From: Syncephalastrum monosporum B8922
Lineage: Eukaryota; Mucoromycota; Mucoromycetes; Mucorales; Syncephalastraceae
Reading direction: 5' to 3'
Assembly: GCA_000697355.1 (NCBI GenBank)
Contig: JNEN01001227.1
Location: forward strand, 682,001 to 746,000
Length of the DNA stretch: 64,000 nt
The notes beneath the pieces were generated by a model, which was given only the letters and a program-made list of their open reading frames with translations, made no database searches and had not been told where the DNA came from. The translations under genes and the position numbers were made by a program. Positions 38,612-49,522 of this stretch are shown here, in pieces (the stretch's first letter is position 1; each line of letters starts with the position of its first letter).

Positions 38612-40369
38612 ATGTTGTCATCCCTTGATCCACAGGATCCCATTCTGCCATTTCGACGAGCCAAGAGCATTGATGATTTGACAGAAGAACGAGCGGCTGC
38701 TAGTGATACTACACATAATTTGATCTGGTAAGTAAGAGAAATAGAAGAGAATAAAAGAGCACCATTGTGCCCATTTATATATGTATATTGTGCGTGCGCA
38801 TGTGTACAACAGTCCCAATGGAACGGACGCGCTGAGTACATTTATTTAAAAAGGGTTCCTGCGCATAGACATCCACAGATCGCTCCTGCAGAATTCGCAG
38901 ACTGGCTGAGGACGCAGTCTAAGCAGCTGCATTATAAACACCACTACGGCTATGATCATTCTCGTCCACGGCGAAGGTGCACCCAACTTTCTAAGTCGTA
39001 CACCGCTTCTGAAAACGATGGCGGTGACGACAGCGTACACGCTCCCACTGCCCAAAATAACACCAACGACCGCGCTTTCGATAGTAATACTAATAGCTAT
39101 AATACGAGTGATAAGAAGGAGGAGGATGTCGATGACGATGACGCATCTTCCTCTTCCAACACGAGCGCTTCACCCACCAGTCCCAGGGATGGCGAGCCGC
39201 CAATTGCGTTTTACAAGCACGACAACAAAACTGTTGTCTTCAATCGCTTTTCGACGAGCGAGGATGATTCCCGGGTCCTTGTGCCACGCGAAAGCCTTTC
39301 CCTCTCCAGGCGGTCGGCTCTGTCGGCCCGAGGCAAGAAATCGAAAAACAGGCGGACCACCCACCGTCAGAGCTTACCCCCAATGCCTCATCGACCGCCT
39401 GTACCACCCGATGACCCAGACGACGAGAACAGACCTTTGTTTCATCATCCGGTGCACCAAGCCATCACACTCTACGACCGTCCTGTCAACCTGTCTGAGT
39501 GGATCGACCTCGGTGACGCGAGTGTCGCGCAGGACCAACAGCAGCAGCTCCATTTCCCTCACCAACGCCGGCAAAACAAGGCCCTGCCTCCACCGCCGCC
39601 ACCGCCACCCCACCTGATCGAGCCACGCCGCCGACCACTGTCTGAGCCACTTGCAGAAATCACAGCCACTCCTCCTTCTCCCCAAACGCCTCCGCCAGAA
39701 AAAGCATCCACCCTACATCCAAACACAGCCGACGAGCACGATGACGCGGCGAGTAAAAATGGGACCAAACGACGAAAAAGCCTTCGGCAAGCCTTTGCCG
39801 AACGACGCAAACGAAGCAACTCGGCCTCCTCGGCCTCCTCCACCTTTTCGACATCGTCTTCATGGTTTTCTAGTCTCTTTCGCAAAGATACCCCACCGCC
39901 CGTCCCCGCCGTCCCCGCCCATCTCACGCTCGCGCCTCAGACGCCCACGCCCTCCTCACCGTCGCCGCCTTCCACACCCAAAACAGGTCTCTCTGGTCTC
40001 ATCACGCGGTCTCTTTCGCGTGGTAAAAAGAAAAAGAAGCGGATGAGCAAGCCGCTGCTCGTGTTGGATGGACCGCGCCTGCCGATGCATGTCGAACGTG
40101 CTATCTATCAGATTTCACATAGCAAGCTCATGAACCCAAGGCGACCCCTGTATCACCAAGTGCTGATCACCAATTTCATGTTTTGGTATCTCTCCCTTTT
40201 GCAGGCTCAGCAGCGACAACAATCACAGCAACACCATTATGATCTTTATCACGGATTCGCCGTATCACCGTCTATCCAATATCATCACCAACAGCCGCAA
40301 TTCTTCGGTACGGGCGTGCCTCTCGAATCGCGTCCAGGAATCAGCACGGGATCAGCAACGCTGAATTGA
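38612..40369 (+). CDS. Zds1-family protein (PP2A regulator)
   Basis: Two exons, 38612-38727 and 38854-40369, give 543 residues. Exon 1 reads MLSSLDPQDPILPFRRAKSI, then DDLTEERAAASDTTHNLIW; the split Trp codon joins VPAHRHPQIAPAEFADWL. This LIW-VPA...HP-IAP-EF-WL block is shared by fungal Zds proteins. The C-terminal domain PLPMHVERAIYQ-type (here LPMHVERAIYQISHSKLMNP, then RRPLYHQVLITNFMFWYLSL) matches the Zds C-terminal domain, which in yeast binds PP2A-Cdc55 and controls mitotic entry and polarity. Between them lies a long disordered Ser/Pro/Arg-rich region with poly-Pro and basic stretches. The acceptor at 38853 was chosen because it alone restores the conserved block; reading straight through gives a different N-terminus. 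The C-terminal tail is Gln/His-rich. Confidence 0.85.
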
Positions 40370-40908
40370 TGCTACTCTGTTTGTCTTCATCTTTGGTTCG
40401 TTGTTAGCAGCAGAGCAGGATTCGTCTTGTGTCAGGAATAAACTATTTTTTATGGCCACCGCCCTTCGTTTACTCGCTTTTCTGATGGGTTCGCTGTAAA
40501 CAGCCGGGTGTTACTAGCGTGTGCTCATGTTTGGAATGCATATGTGCACTTATGCACACGCGAAACACGACAAATGTGTACACACAGGTAGAGTAGGCAT
40601 GTAGCCCATCCTGGCGTATGCACGCCACCCTCGGCAGTAGGCTTCTACAGAGTTTGATTCATCACGATCAATAGGAGACAGCGCGTGATAAATGCTTTTT
40701 CTCTTTCTATGATTGGAAGTGTCATTGCGATTGGTGATATTATCATACCATGGAACTGTAACGTAGGGATGCCAAGGTTCATTTTAAGATTTAACATGGC
40801 CAAACTCAAACAGATACAAAATGACACTGACTTTTTGTGATTACCTTTCCCGACAGACAAATCACACTAGCCTTCCTTGCTATGTTTTATCTATTCTAGG
40901 ATATCATA
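40370..40908. other. Intergenic between the Zds gene and the inverted-repeat element
   Basis: No gene is seen. The first 100 bp are the likely Zds 3' UTR. A 71-codon ORF on the minus strand (40645-40860) has no supporting features. Confidence 0.4.
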
Positions 40909-41130
40909 CACTCTTTCCGGAAATGATGGCAAACACCTCCCAAATAAATCAGCATACCCTTTCGGTTGAAATTTGGCAAATTCCAAAAGCATATTTTTTT
41001 TCAGTTGATTCTTGATTGACATTTTTTTATTTCTTTTTGTCTCGCGTTAATATGCTTGTTGACTGTCCAACAAAGGTTTTGAGCAACAGCGGATGAAGGC
41101 GTTACGATGAAAAGTTGTAGCAAAAAAAAA

Positions 41131-41290
41131 AAAAAGACCAAACGTCAAAAAGACCAAGCGTCAAAAAGACCAAACGTCAAAAAGACCAAGCGTCAAAAAG
41201 ACCAAGCGTGAAAAAGACCAAGCGTGAAAAAGACCAAGCGTGAAAAAGACCAAGCGTGAAAAAGACCAAGCGTGAAAAAGACCAAGCGTG
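41131..41290 (+). repeat. Ten tandem 16-bp repeats
   Basis: Exactly ten copies of a 16-bp unit, AAAAAGACCAAGCGTG. The first four end in GTC and the last six in GTG, and copies one and three carry CAAACG instead of CAAGCG. The graded variation shows stepwise local expansion from the inner edge of the left inverted repeat. The right arm has about two copies in inverse orientation at 42462-42488. Confidence 0.95.
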
Positions 41291-41291
41291 A

Positions 41292-42273
41292 AAATCTCAT
41301 ATTTTAAACAGCAAAGCTGGCAAAATCTTATCAACTACAAACCATGTGGAATTAACTGAAGCCGAAAGCAAAATTCTCAACCAAGACTGGCTTGAGTACC
41401 CTCAGCTTCGGTATTGTTGCTCGCAGATGTTGGCCGGATGCATAATGGTGCAAGATGAAGTATCAATTTTGGTGAATACCATCGAACCCTACGCTCGGGA
41501 CTCACTTATTGACGCTCATTTTGAACGGAGAGCGGCTGGTTCTCCATCATCATTTCCAGCAACGCCTGGTCGTTATGGTTTTCTAACGGTATCCCTTCTT
41601 CCCACCAAAGATGGTCAGAAATTAGTTATAGGCACACGAACATGCAACTTTCTGGTGACGTCAAGCATTCGTTTGGACCGACAGTCTGTTAACATCGGCC
41701 CTGCCACAACTCATTTTCAGCCAACGTCATCAACCAAGATATATTTGGATTGCCTTTCTACCGAACTTGCCAGATCATTGCTGGACAACCCAAAGATCAA
41801 CCGCGCTCAATTCCTTCCTTCATTATATCAACTCAAACAAGTACGGAGCAAATTCGACTGCTTGTCAACGTATACCATGTGCCGTTCGTCATCCACTATG
41901 GCATCACCATTAAAACTCCAGCCATCCACCATTTGGACATTGGTAGACCAAGAATCGAACCATACCACTATCTCGCAAGAAAATAATAGGCTCTCTCTTA
42001 TTCCGCACCGTTGCTCTCCAAGTCATTCGACATGGCCGAAGTGCTACCCTCCATCTTGATGATTTCAAGCCTATCCAGACTCTCTGTAAAGACTCTTCGG
42101 CAGTATCATCCATCCTCCATAATATCCGGCAACTCTATGACGATCAAATGGAAATCGAAATTATCGGCAACAGTGCTTTAAACAGCCAACTGGTGGACTT
42201 GGCAAATGGTATCAGCAACAAAAAAGAAAATGACAAAAAACTTGAAGACATCGTCATGGAGTTGTACGATTAG
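41292..42273 (+). pseudogene. Broken unrecognised coding region inside the inverted-repeat element
   Basis: Reading begins without an ATG after the tandem repeats. Frame 1 gives LTEAESKILNQDWLEYPQLR, then YCCSQMLAGCIMVQDEVSIL and, later, TVSLLPTKDGQKLVIGTRTC, to about 41835. Frame 2 then carries STEQIRLLVNVYHVPFVIHY and HHLDIGRPRIEPYHYLARK to 41986. Frame 3 continues IIGSLLFRTVALQVIRHGRS, then ATLHLDDFKPIQTLCK, ending VMELYD and a TAG at 42271-42273. The tracts abut without overlap of sense, so two frameshifts rather than introns are the simplest reading. The sequence is not a transposase, helicase or RT that I can recognise. A captured host gene fragment is the alternative to an element-encoded protein. 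Confidence 0.6.
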
Positions 42274-42706
42274 TATCTGCTTTTCCGAAGAATAAAAAAA
42301 CACAATCGACCAGTGGCTGTGTGTCTCAATGGCACATGACATTTGAATGCCGTTGTTTGCTTCCTTGATACTTTCAGGTCATAAGCAAAAATCTTGTTTC
42401 TCAATATCTATTTACTTTTTATTCGCTCTACCACATAAATAACAAGAAAATAATAGGGCTTACGCTTCGGTCTTTTTCACGCTTGGTCTTTTTTTTTTTT
42501 TTGCTACAACTTTTCATCGTAACGCCTTCATCCGCTGTTGCTCAAAACCTTGGTTGGACAATCAACAAGCATATTAACGCGAGGCAAAAAGAAATAAAAA
42601 AATGTCAATCAAGAATCAACTGAAAAAAAATATGCTTTTGGAATTTGCCAAATTTCAACCGAAAGGGTATGCTGATGTGTTTGCCATCATTTCCGGAAAG
42701 AGTGTA

Positions 42707-43329
42707 TAATTGCTTGTTTTGCTGTTGTGGTCATTGTTGTTGCTGGCCGCTTGGAAGGTCGGTAAGATGAAATTCCACGTGGTTCGTGAAGAAATATGTG
42801 TGAAGCATCGCCCATCTCCTCTCTCAGCGCCTTTCCCCCTCCTCCTGATCAGCTATCATGCATATATACGCTTCCGCTCTGAATTATAATTATAATCTTG
42901 CTACGATAAGTAGTACTCGCCGCGTCGACCGGGCACACATATCGCATTTGGCTATGATAGATGCGTAGAACTGTTTAAAGTGAAAAGAAATAAAAATAGG
43001 GGCTTGTATGTTCTCGGGCATCAAATTTTGTTCATTGTACATATATTGTTGCTAGTCCAGACACATACACTCAGGGACATACCGAATAGGTTAGCTACAT
43101 ACACTTAACTGGCATGATGCATCCATGCAATACGTATCTCGCTTGAAGCCAGCCAGGAGACAAAAAATAAAAAAAAAGTGGCACTTCACCCTTTTGCTCA
43201 TGGTGCTAGTATGAGGCGTGTCTCCTTAATCAATTGCTTTCTTTTTATTTCTGTTTTGTACCTCTCATATAGATTATTTATTTTTCTTCCTCTTTTCTGT
43301 CTTTGTTGTCTGATGATTAGCCTTAGACC
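42707..43329. other. Intergenic upstream of the CorA-type gene
   Basis: AT-rich with T-rich tracts close to 43240-43310; probably the promoter and 5' UTR of the magnesium transporter gene. No gene is seen. Confidence 0.4.
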
Positions 43330-45522
43330 ATGATCAATTGCGCACAGTTCGATACCGATTCGATGAACCAGCCTCCGTCTTGCTGCCGGTCGCCACTGCC
43401 ACTTTGTACACACGCAAAGGAGAAATACCATGAACGGGAGCAGCGAACAACGGATGAGCAGCACATTGTACGTATAGAAGGCGACCTGGTTCATCCAACG
43501 AGCCACGAGCCTTACAAACGCGTGCAACCTGACCGACGGGCACCATCCTTCAGAGACGTCGATCTCGGCGTGCTCTACCCACATCAGGGCAACCACCCTA
43601 CGCATCATCGCAGGCAGCAGCCATCTATCGATATCAACAAATGTAAACGCAAAATGAACCTGTACAGCGATAGTCAGCGCATCAAGGTACGGAAAATGGC
43701 ATATTTAAAGATAGATAGAGAGAAAAGGAGAAGCTTAGACATGCATGATACGCAGCCACAGTACCATCGATCGTATCCGTCTGAGCAACAGCAGCATCCG
43801 CAACAGCAAGACCCGCCGCCGCATCCACGACATTCCTTCCAGCTCCATCATCCACAGCAACGAGAGCACCTGCAGCCAATGCAACAGCAAGCGGTGTCGT
43901 ATAGCCAGGAGGAGCAGAACGTGTATTATTTCCACCCCGATACAGGCTGCATTCAGGCGTCGTCTGTGATGGACCTGCGGCACCCGAACCTATCACTGCA
44001 AGACCTCTTGACGAAGGAAAATTATTGGATTGATATCACATCACCTTCGGTGGTCGAAATGCGGATGATCAGCAAAGTGAGTCCTGAAGCGAGTTGCATA
44101 AAGAAGATTGCTCATGTATGTCCAGATATTTCGGATCCACCCGCTCAGCACCGAAGACATTCTATCGCAGGAAGTGCGCGAGAAATGCGACGTGTTTCGA
44201 GACTATCTCTTTGTCTGTTATCGAGCCTTTGTTCATCAAGACCCTGTCCTCCGCCCTGTCAGCATTTACAACATCATCCATAAACGCAGCATCCTGACCG
44301 TAAGAAGAACAAAGTGCAGTCCGTGGAATGGCAAAGAAATGGACCCCTGATTTCTTTATCCTTCTTAGTTCCATTATCATCAAGTGCCGCATTTACAACT
44401 CGTGTATGAGCGCATAGGCCAACTCCGAGAATATATTGTCGTCGCTCCGGAGTGGATCAACTACGCCATTCTCGATGAAGTCACCGACCAGTTTGCACCC
44501 CTCATCCAGCAGATTGAGGCCGTAGTCGAGGCTATCGACGATCCCGCCATGCTGCTCAATGTCAAGGACGACGAGACGGACATGGTGCTACGGATAGGGT
44601 CGTGCCGTAAGCAGGTGATGCAGCTGCTTCGGCTGTTGGGCACCAAGGCCGAGGTCGTCAAGTCGTTGATAAAGCGGCTGGATGAGCGCGGACGAGACGA
44701 GAAACCCAGCACACGTTCCACGTCGCCCTCCTGTAATATTACCAACACCACTACCACCACCACCGCCAATCAGAACAACAAACTCAAAATGAAATCAAAC
44801 CCTACATACCACCACCGCCGAGGCGACTCAGCACCCTCGCTCGGTTACTTTAAAGACAAAAGCACGGCGCGGCGGCCCCACCTTCAGCGGTCACCCTCGC
44901 TCGTCCCTGTCGGAATAGACGAAGGAGACGAGGATGACGACGAGAACGAGGACGAGGAGGAAGGAGGTGATGGCCGCATATACCCCGATGTGACCCTGTA
45001 TTTGGGCGACGTCCAAGGTAAGCGAAACAAAGAATGGTTGCGTTTGTTCAGTGCTGACGCAGAAATCACAAAAAAACAAAAAAAAAAAAAAAACAATCCA
45101 TGATTGAACAGATCACCTTATTACCATGCTCCAGAATCTCAGTCACTATGAGACCGTGCTCGCCCGGGCCCACTCCAACTACCTCGCCCAGATATCGATC
45201 AAACTGTCGCAGACATCCAACTCGACAAACCATGTCATTGGCCGGCTCACTGTGTTTGCCACCATCCTGATGCCGATGAACCTTGTCACCGGTCTATGGG
45301 GTAATGTAGAAAAGTGTTGTGATTTGTTGTGTTTCTCCATTTGTGGTGTGATCTTAATACCGACTGCATGCTTATCCATATATCGGTAATTCACTAGGCA
45401 TGAACGTTAAAGTGCCTGGCAAAGACTACGACGACCTCCTCTACTTTTTCTGGATTGTTTCCAGCCTGGCCGTCTTTGCGGTGGCTGCATTCACGGTCGC
45501 ACGGCGGTTTCAGTTTTTTTAA
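43330..45522 (+). CDS. CorA-type Mg2+ transporter (Alr/Mnr2-like)
   Basis: Five exons (43330-44076, 44126-44299, 44369-45017, 45112-45300, 45398-45522) give 627 residues. A long His/Gln-rich, probably disordered N-terminus precedes the CorA domain. That domain begins near YYFHPDTGCIQASSVMDLRH and NYWIDITSPSVVEMRMISK, continues IFRIHPLSTEDILSQEVREK, YLFVCYRAFVHQDP and FHYHQVPHLQLVYERIGQLR, and then EYIVVAPEWINYAILDEVTD. An acidic insert (GIDEGDEDDDENEDEEEGG) sits before the last part. The first membrane helix leads into the GMN pore signature (LVTGLWGMNVKVPGKDYDD), split by the last intron. The second helix is FFWIVSSLAVFAVAAFTVAR. The protein should form a Mg2+ channel in the plasma or vacuolar membrane. 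Alr versus Mnr2 type cannot be separated by eye. Confidence 0.92.
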
Positions 45523-45777
45523 TCGACAACAAAGAAGAGAAGAAAAGAAAAAGAAAGGGGGGGCGAGAGACCATCAAAATAATTGGATCAAATTCATTCT
45601 CAGCCCAACTCCTGCCGCTTGTGTGAGTGTGATGAAAGCGGCTCCGAAAGAACCGTGCACCCGCCTTTGACTTTCCCTCTCTCTCTCTCTTTTCTCTCTC
45701 TTTTCGCTTGTTTTGTATATACACTACTACTTTTTCTCTTTTTGCATTCCCCTCATTGCTCTCCATTATTAAATGCC

Positions 45778-46500
45778 ATGCACTTGGAAATCGCGCAAGC
45801 CGCTGATTTTCTAGGCCGTCTCCTGCAGTCCAAGATGGACGAAGACATGCTCCAAGCCTTCAAAGACAAGCTCATGGAACTGCTGAAGCTACGCTTTGCC
45901 AATCACTGGGATCCCCAGCAGCCTTACCGCGGCAATGGCTTTCGTGCCATCTCCAACTTCAACGGTCAGCTGGATCCCGTCCTTGTCACTGGTACATTCA
46001 TTCTTCTGCCAGCCCTTTTTTTTTTTCCTATGAGAGCTCATGTCTTCTTTTAATACTTAAAAAAAGCTGCCCAGAATGCTCATGTGCCACCTGCGCTTGT
46101 CCTGGCACACCTTCCGAGAGACTTCGTGCTCTGGATAGACCCGTTTAGCGTGTCTTATCGGGTGGGAGACCAGAACAATATCATGACGCTGTTCGAGGAC
46201 CGCTCTCGCGGACGCATCACTCTCAAAGTGGACAAAAGCCCGACCACGAGCCCGCATTTGGCGTATCTGCAACCAAGAAACTCCACACCTGTCCGTATCT
46301 CTCCCCCAAGCAGCCCCGAGAACAACAGAAAGTCCATGAACAAATCCCACCTTCACCAGCCTTCGCCCCTCGCTGTTCATGCGAAAGAAGAGTCTGCTGC
46401 TGCTAAGCAACAGGCTGAGCAGCAAACTCAACAGCAGCAGCAAACGCAACAGCAGCAGCAACAGCAACAGCAACAACAGCAGTTGGTGATGGCAAACTGA
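45778..46500 (+). CDS. BTG/Tob anti-proliferative domain protein
   Basis: Two exons, 45778-45991 and 46067-46500, give 215 residues. MHLEIAQAADFLGRLLQSKM opens the BTG domain. Box A-type wording HWDPQQPYRGNGFRAISNFN and box B-type PRDFVLWIDPFSVSYRVGDQ are both present, so the fold covers about residues 1-130. BTG/Tob proteins bind the CAF1 deadenylase and link mRNA decay to growth control; that role is inferred from the family. The rest is a Ser/Pro-rich linker and a long Gln-rich tail ending QLVMAN. The start was chosen at the second of two nearby ATGs because only that frame encodes the domain. It lies 255 bp after the CorA-type gene on the same strand. Confidence 0.9.
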
Positions 46501-46662
46501 GAGGGTTGATGAAAGAACCAAGCACCTGCGACATCTCACCTGTTATTTTTACATATTTCTTCTCCTCGTCTGTGGCGCTTGAGTCTTCCCTTGATCCCTC
46601 CTCTTTCTCCCTTCCCCTTCATGTCCCCATCACTCTCTTATAACACACACTCTCTCATATAT

Positions 46663-46667
<5 letters not shown>

Positions 46668-46693
<26 letters not shown>
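46668..46693 (+). repeat. TC dinucleotide microsatellite
   Basis: An uninterrupted (CT)n run of roughly 13 units in the 3' flank of the BTG/Tob gene. Confidence 0.85.
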
Positions 46694-48298
46694 ATTAACG
46701 CACGCTTCTTTTTTTTTCACTCCTATGATCCCCGTGTCATGTACCCACAGCACAGTGCATGAAATTAGGTGCACCCGTTTTTCTCTCGCTTTTTGTCCCG
46801 TCCTCCCGTCCTCTTCTTTTTCTTGTACATTTTTTCTTGATTGTATTCGTTTTTCTTTGATTTCGTTTCAAGTAAAATGGTTTTTGGAACACTACATTTG
46901 CCAAGGCTCAATTTTATCATGCCCACCGTTACTTTTTCGCTTCCCCGCCCCCACCCCTTCTTTCGTCCGTTTGCTCCGCCCCTTTAGCATAAGTGCGTGA
47001 CACTGACAAAACTTAAAGCGTCGGTGACACAAAACAAAACTGCATCCTGAGACAGCAACTTTCGACTGCATATAATGTCCCAACGAAGTCATAGCTCTCT
47101 TTTTGCTTTTAAATGTCACACCCCAGATAATTCCTTCCGCCCGCCGCACGGATGGCTTCTCTCACCTGCCCTCGTCCCCCGACACACATAGGATCGGCAC
47201 GTAAAATCTTAGAAGACACTTCCATACCAGCCGATTCTCGGAGGCACGTTATCGCGGATGCATCTTGTTGAACTCGTATACTTGACCGTTTGTGAATCTG
47301 CATGATGATGAGTCTTTTGCCGAAGTATGGCGTGCTTCTTTGTTGCGGGAATTAATGTGTGGACAAAACAATAACGTAGACAGGATTTTATTTAGAGCTC
47401 CAAGCTTGTCTAACTAGCCTACGAAATTTCGTTCCGAAATTAGTTCTCGTGGACTACACTTCACTTCTATTATACATACCAGCTACCGGGACCGGGGTCG
47501 TCATACACGCTCACGGCGTGTTGGCCACTGCTTCATCTCTGGCTGTGCAGCAGAATTCATTTTTGAGTCTCAGTTTCATATTATTAACCACAAGCACTTA
47601 CCGATGGGCGTGGGGCAGACATTTGGCGCAGTGGCACATGTCTTTAGTGGGGGGAGAGTCTTGACGGTGGTCCCGGCCACCGATAGCCGGCTAGTGGGTT
47701 GCAAGCGGGGAAGAAGGAGAGAGGGAGAGCAAGCGGAGAGGAAGAAGAGCAAAGGAGGAGCGAAAAAGGAGTGGAACTGGAACGTGTGTTAATGTCTCAT
47801 ATTCAATGCATAGACCTGAATCTGTTTCACTTACGGGCAGAGGAAAAAGCGGAAAAAAACCTCTGATGGGAGGACAGCAAGCGGAAAAGAGGTGGAAGAG
47901 GCGTGAACGGAGAAGAAGACAGGAGGAGAGGCGAGCAAGAAGACTGCAAGCTAAGTATACATCAGAAGAAGGTTAGTGATATCCAAGAACCATGTACTCT
48001 TGACGCGACAACTTACTATCATGCACACCGGTGCCATTGAGGGCGGGCAACCGGTGGCAGAGGGACTTATGGGAACGCGGTGGTCTATGTTACACTTCTT
48101 ATTAGCTTATACTTGTAATCAGAATCCTTTCGTATGTACTTGCCAGCGTAAGACTTGACCAGGGTAAAGAAGAAGAAGAAAAGTAGACGTGAGAGAAAAC
48201 AAAAGACCTTTTATGAGAAAGAGCGCGTGTCAATCGATATTCATGCAAGAACACGGGCGGGCTGTGCCAATGGGAAAGGAGAAGTAAAAGATAAGGAG

Positions 48299-48550
48299 CT
48301 GACAGGGATTGACGTCGAGCTTTTTTCCAAGTTTCATAGGTTCCGTTGGTTAACCAATCTATCGCGCAATCCACGTTTTACCAGTGGGGAAAAAGAGCTC
48401 AAAGATATGGTCCCTGACAGGTATTGACGTCAGGTATCTTTCGCGTTTCAGAGGATTCATTGGCCTACTTTACCATCACGCGGTTCACATTTACCGAAGG
48501 ACACGGGTGAAAAGACCTTGATGAAGATTGACGTCAGGTACCGTTGACGT
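48299..48550 (+). repeat. Degenerate ~115-bp tandem repeat with TTGACGTC core
   Basis: Two units starting at about 48299 and 48414 share CTGACAGG(G/T)ATTGACGTC. They stay partly alignable downstream (a TTTC...GTTTCA...AGG block, then a CGCG block and TTTACC). A third start, GATTGACGTCAGGTACC, follows at about 48526 with another GTTGACGTC at 48543. In one frame both units read LTGIDV. The TGACGTCA core equals a CRE-type ATF/CREB site, but the repeats may simply be a decayed tandem duplication. Confidence 0.55.
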
Positions 48551-49522
48551 CTCAAAGTTGTCTACTTTGGCAGACGCCCTGCCCGGGAATTGAGCCGGGG
48601 TCTTTTGTGTCTTGCTTATGTAATTATGGATGTACGGAATATTAAGATTATTATATATAGATACTGGCCAGCTACATAAGCATAGTATCGTGGCATTCCA
48701 AATACAGTATATAACACAGAATAATGCGTTTTGAAATACAACAAGTGATTCCAGATATCCCTATGTATGCTTACAATTATTATGTGGTGAAAGGCAGTCA
48801 ACATAACCCAAGTCCCTTCAAGTAAGGGCGTTATCCACCTTGTTAACATGCTTCGACACATGTGTTATCTAACAATGCTCTTTATGACAGAGACATCTGC
48901 GCTGATCCCTAGAGTACGTACAAGCGAGCTATCTGTGAACAGATCATAGAAGTCGAGCGAACCTCCTCTACCATTGTAGAGGCAGAACGCCCTAAAGTAT
49001 ACCATGTTGACCAACAATATAAGTAGGAGTTGAAAAGAGGAGACTGCAGCATGGTGTAAGAATAAAGATATGACTTAGGGGTATTGTATGAAGTAGAACA
49101 TCAGGACGCATCCTAGGGCGCTGTGATGCTATAGCGCCAGGTACGTCAAATGAATACAAGACACATCAGGTAACAGCAAAAGACACGGGTGGGAGGTCGC
49201 GGCATTACGGTGTGACAACGTAAATATGAACTTATTCTTTCGAATCAACGACTATACCTATATTCATAGTGGTATTCATATAAAGAATAGTTGCTATTAT
49301 CAGACATAGTACTCCAAGTCCTGGTTGACAAAATGACAACTGAGGGAATGTGAGAAAGGGCATGTGTTATGCAGCCGTTTGGATTGGCCAGTTGGGAACG
49401 AGAGAGTCAGTTTAGGCGGGCTTTAAAACCTCAGACCCGAGGACGAGGAGTGGGGGGGGGGCGACCCAGGGGTTGCGTGCTTTATTCTATTCTATTTCAC
49501 TCTACTTTGAATGCAGTAATCC

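Larger units (their letters stand above)
40909..42704. mobile_element. 1.8-kb fold-back-like element with ~235-bp terminal inverted repeats
   Basis: The two ends are long inverted copies of one another. The left arm (about 40909-41146) and right arm (about 42467-42704) agree nearly base for base. Differences are a roughly 10-bp insertion in the left arm near 40936-40946 and a handful of substitutions. The outermost bases read CACTCTTTCCGG and its complement, each flanked by TA (40907-40908 and 42705-42706), so a TA target duplication is likely. Just inside the left arm lie ten tandem 16-bp repeats; the right arm keeps about two inverted copies. The interior carries a broken coding region that I do not recognise. 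Long arms with inner tandem repeats resemble fold-back elements. No known transposase motif is visible. Confidence 0.85.
46501..49522. other. Long intergenic stretch with degenerate repeats
   Basis: About 3 kb without a firm gene. It holds a TC dinucleotide run at about 46668-46693, several T-rich tracts, purine-rich DNA near 47700-47960, and three copies of a degenerate unit starting with a TTGACGTC motif between 48300 and 48550. ORFs up to 90 codons have no family resemblance. Confidence 0.45.

Noticed and set aside
41835..41990. Introns explaining the frame changes inside the fold-back-like element
   Set aside because: The frame tracts abut within a few bases, leaving no room for an intron; frameshifts fit better.
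43687..43738. Possible intron inside the first exon of the CorA-type gene (gtacgg donor)
   Set aside because: The candidate acceptors give lengths that break the frame, while the read-through frame stays open into the conserved domain.
48576..48601. tRNA T-arm-like sequence (CCCGGGAATTGAGCCGGGG) on the minus strand
   Set aside because: The T stem has a mismatch or an 8-base loop and no acceptor or anticodon arm can be built; at best a relic.
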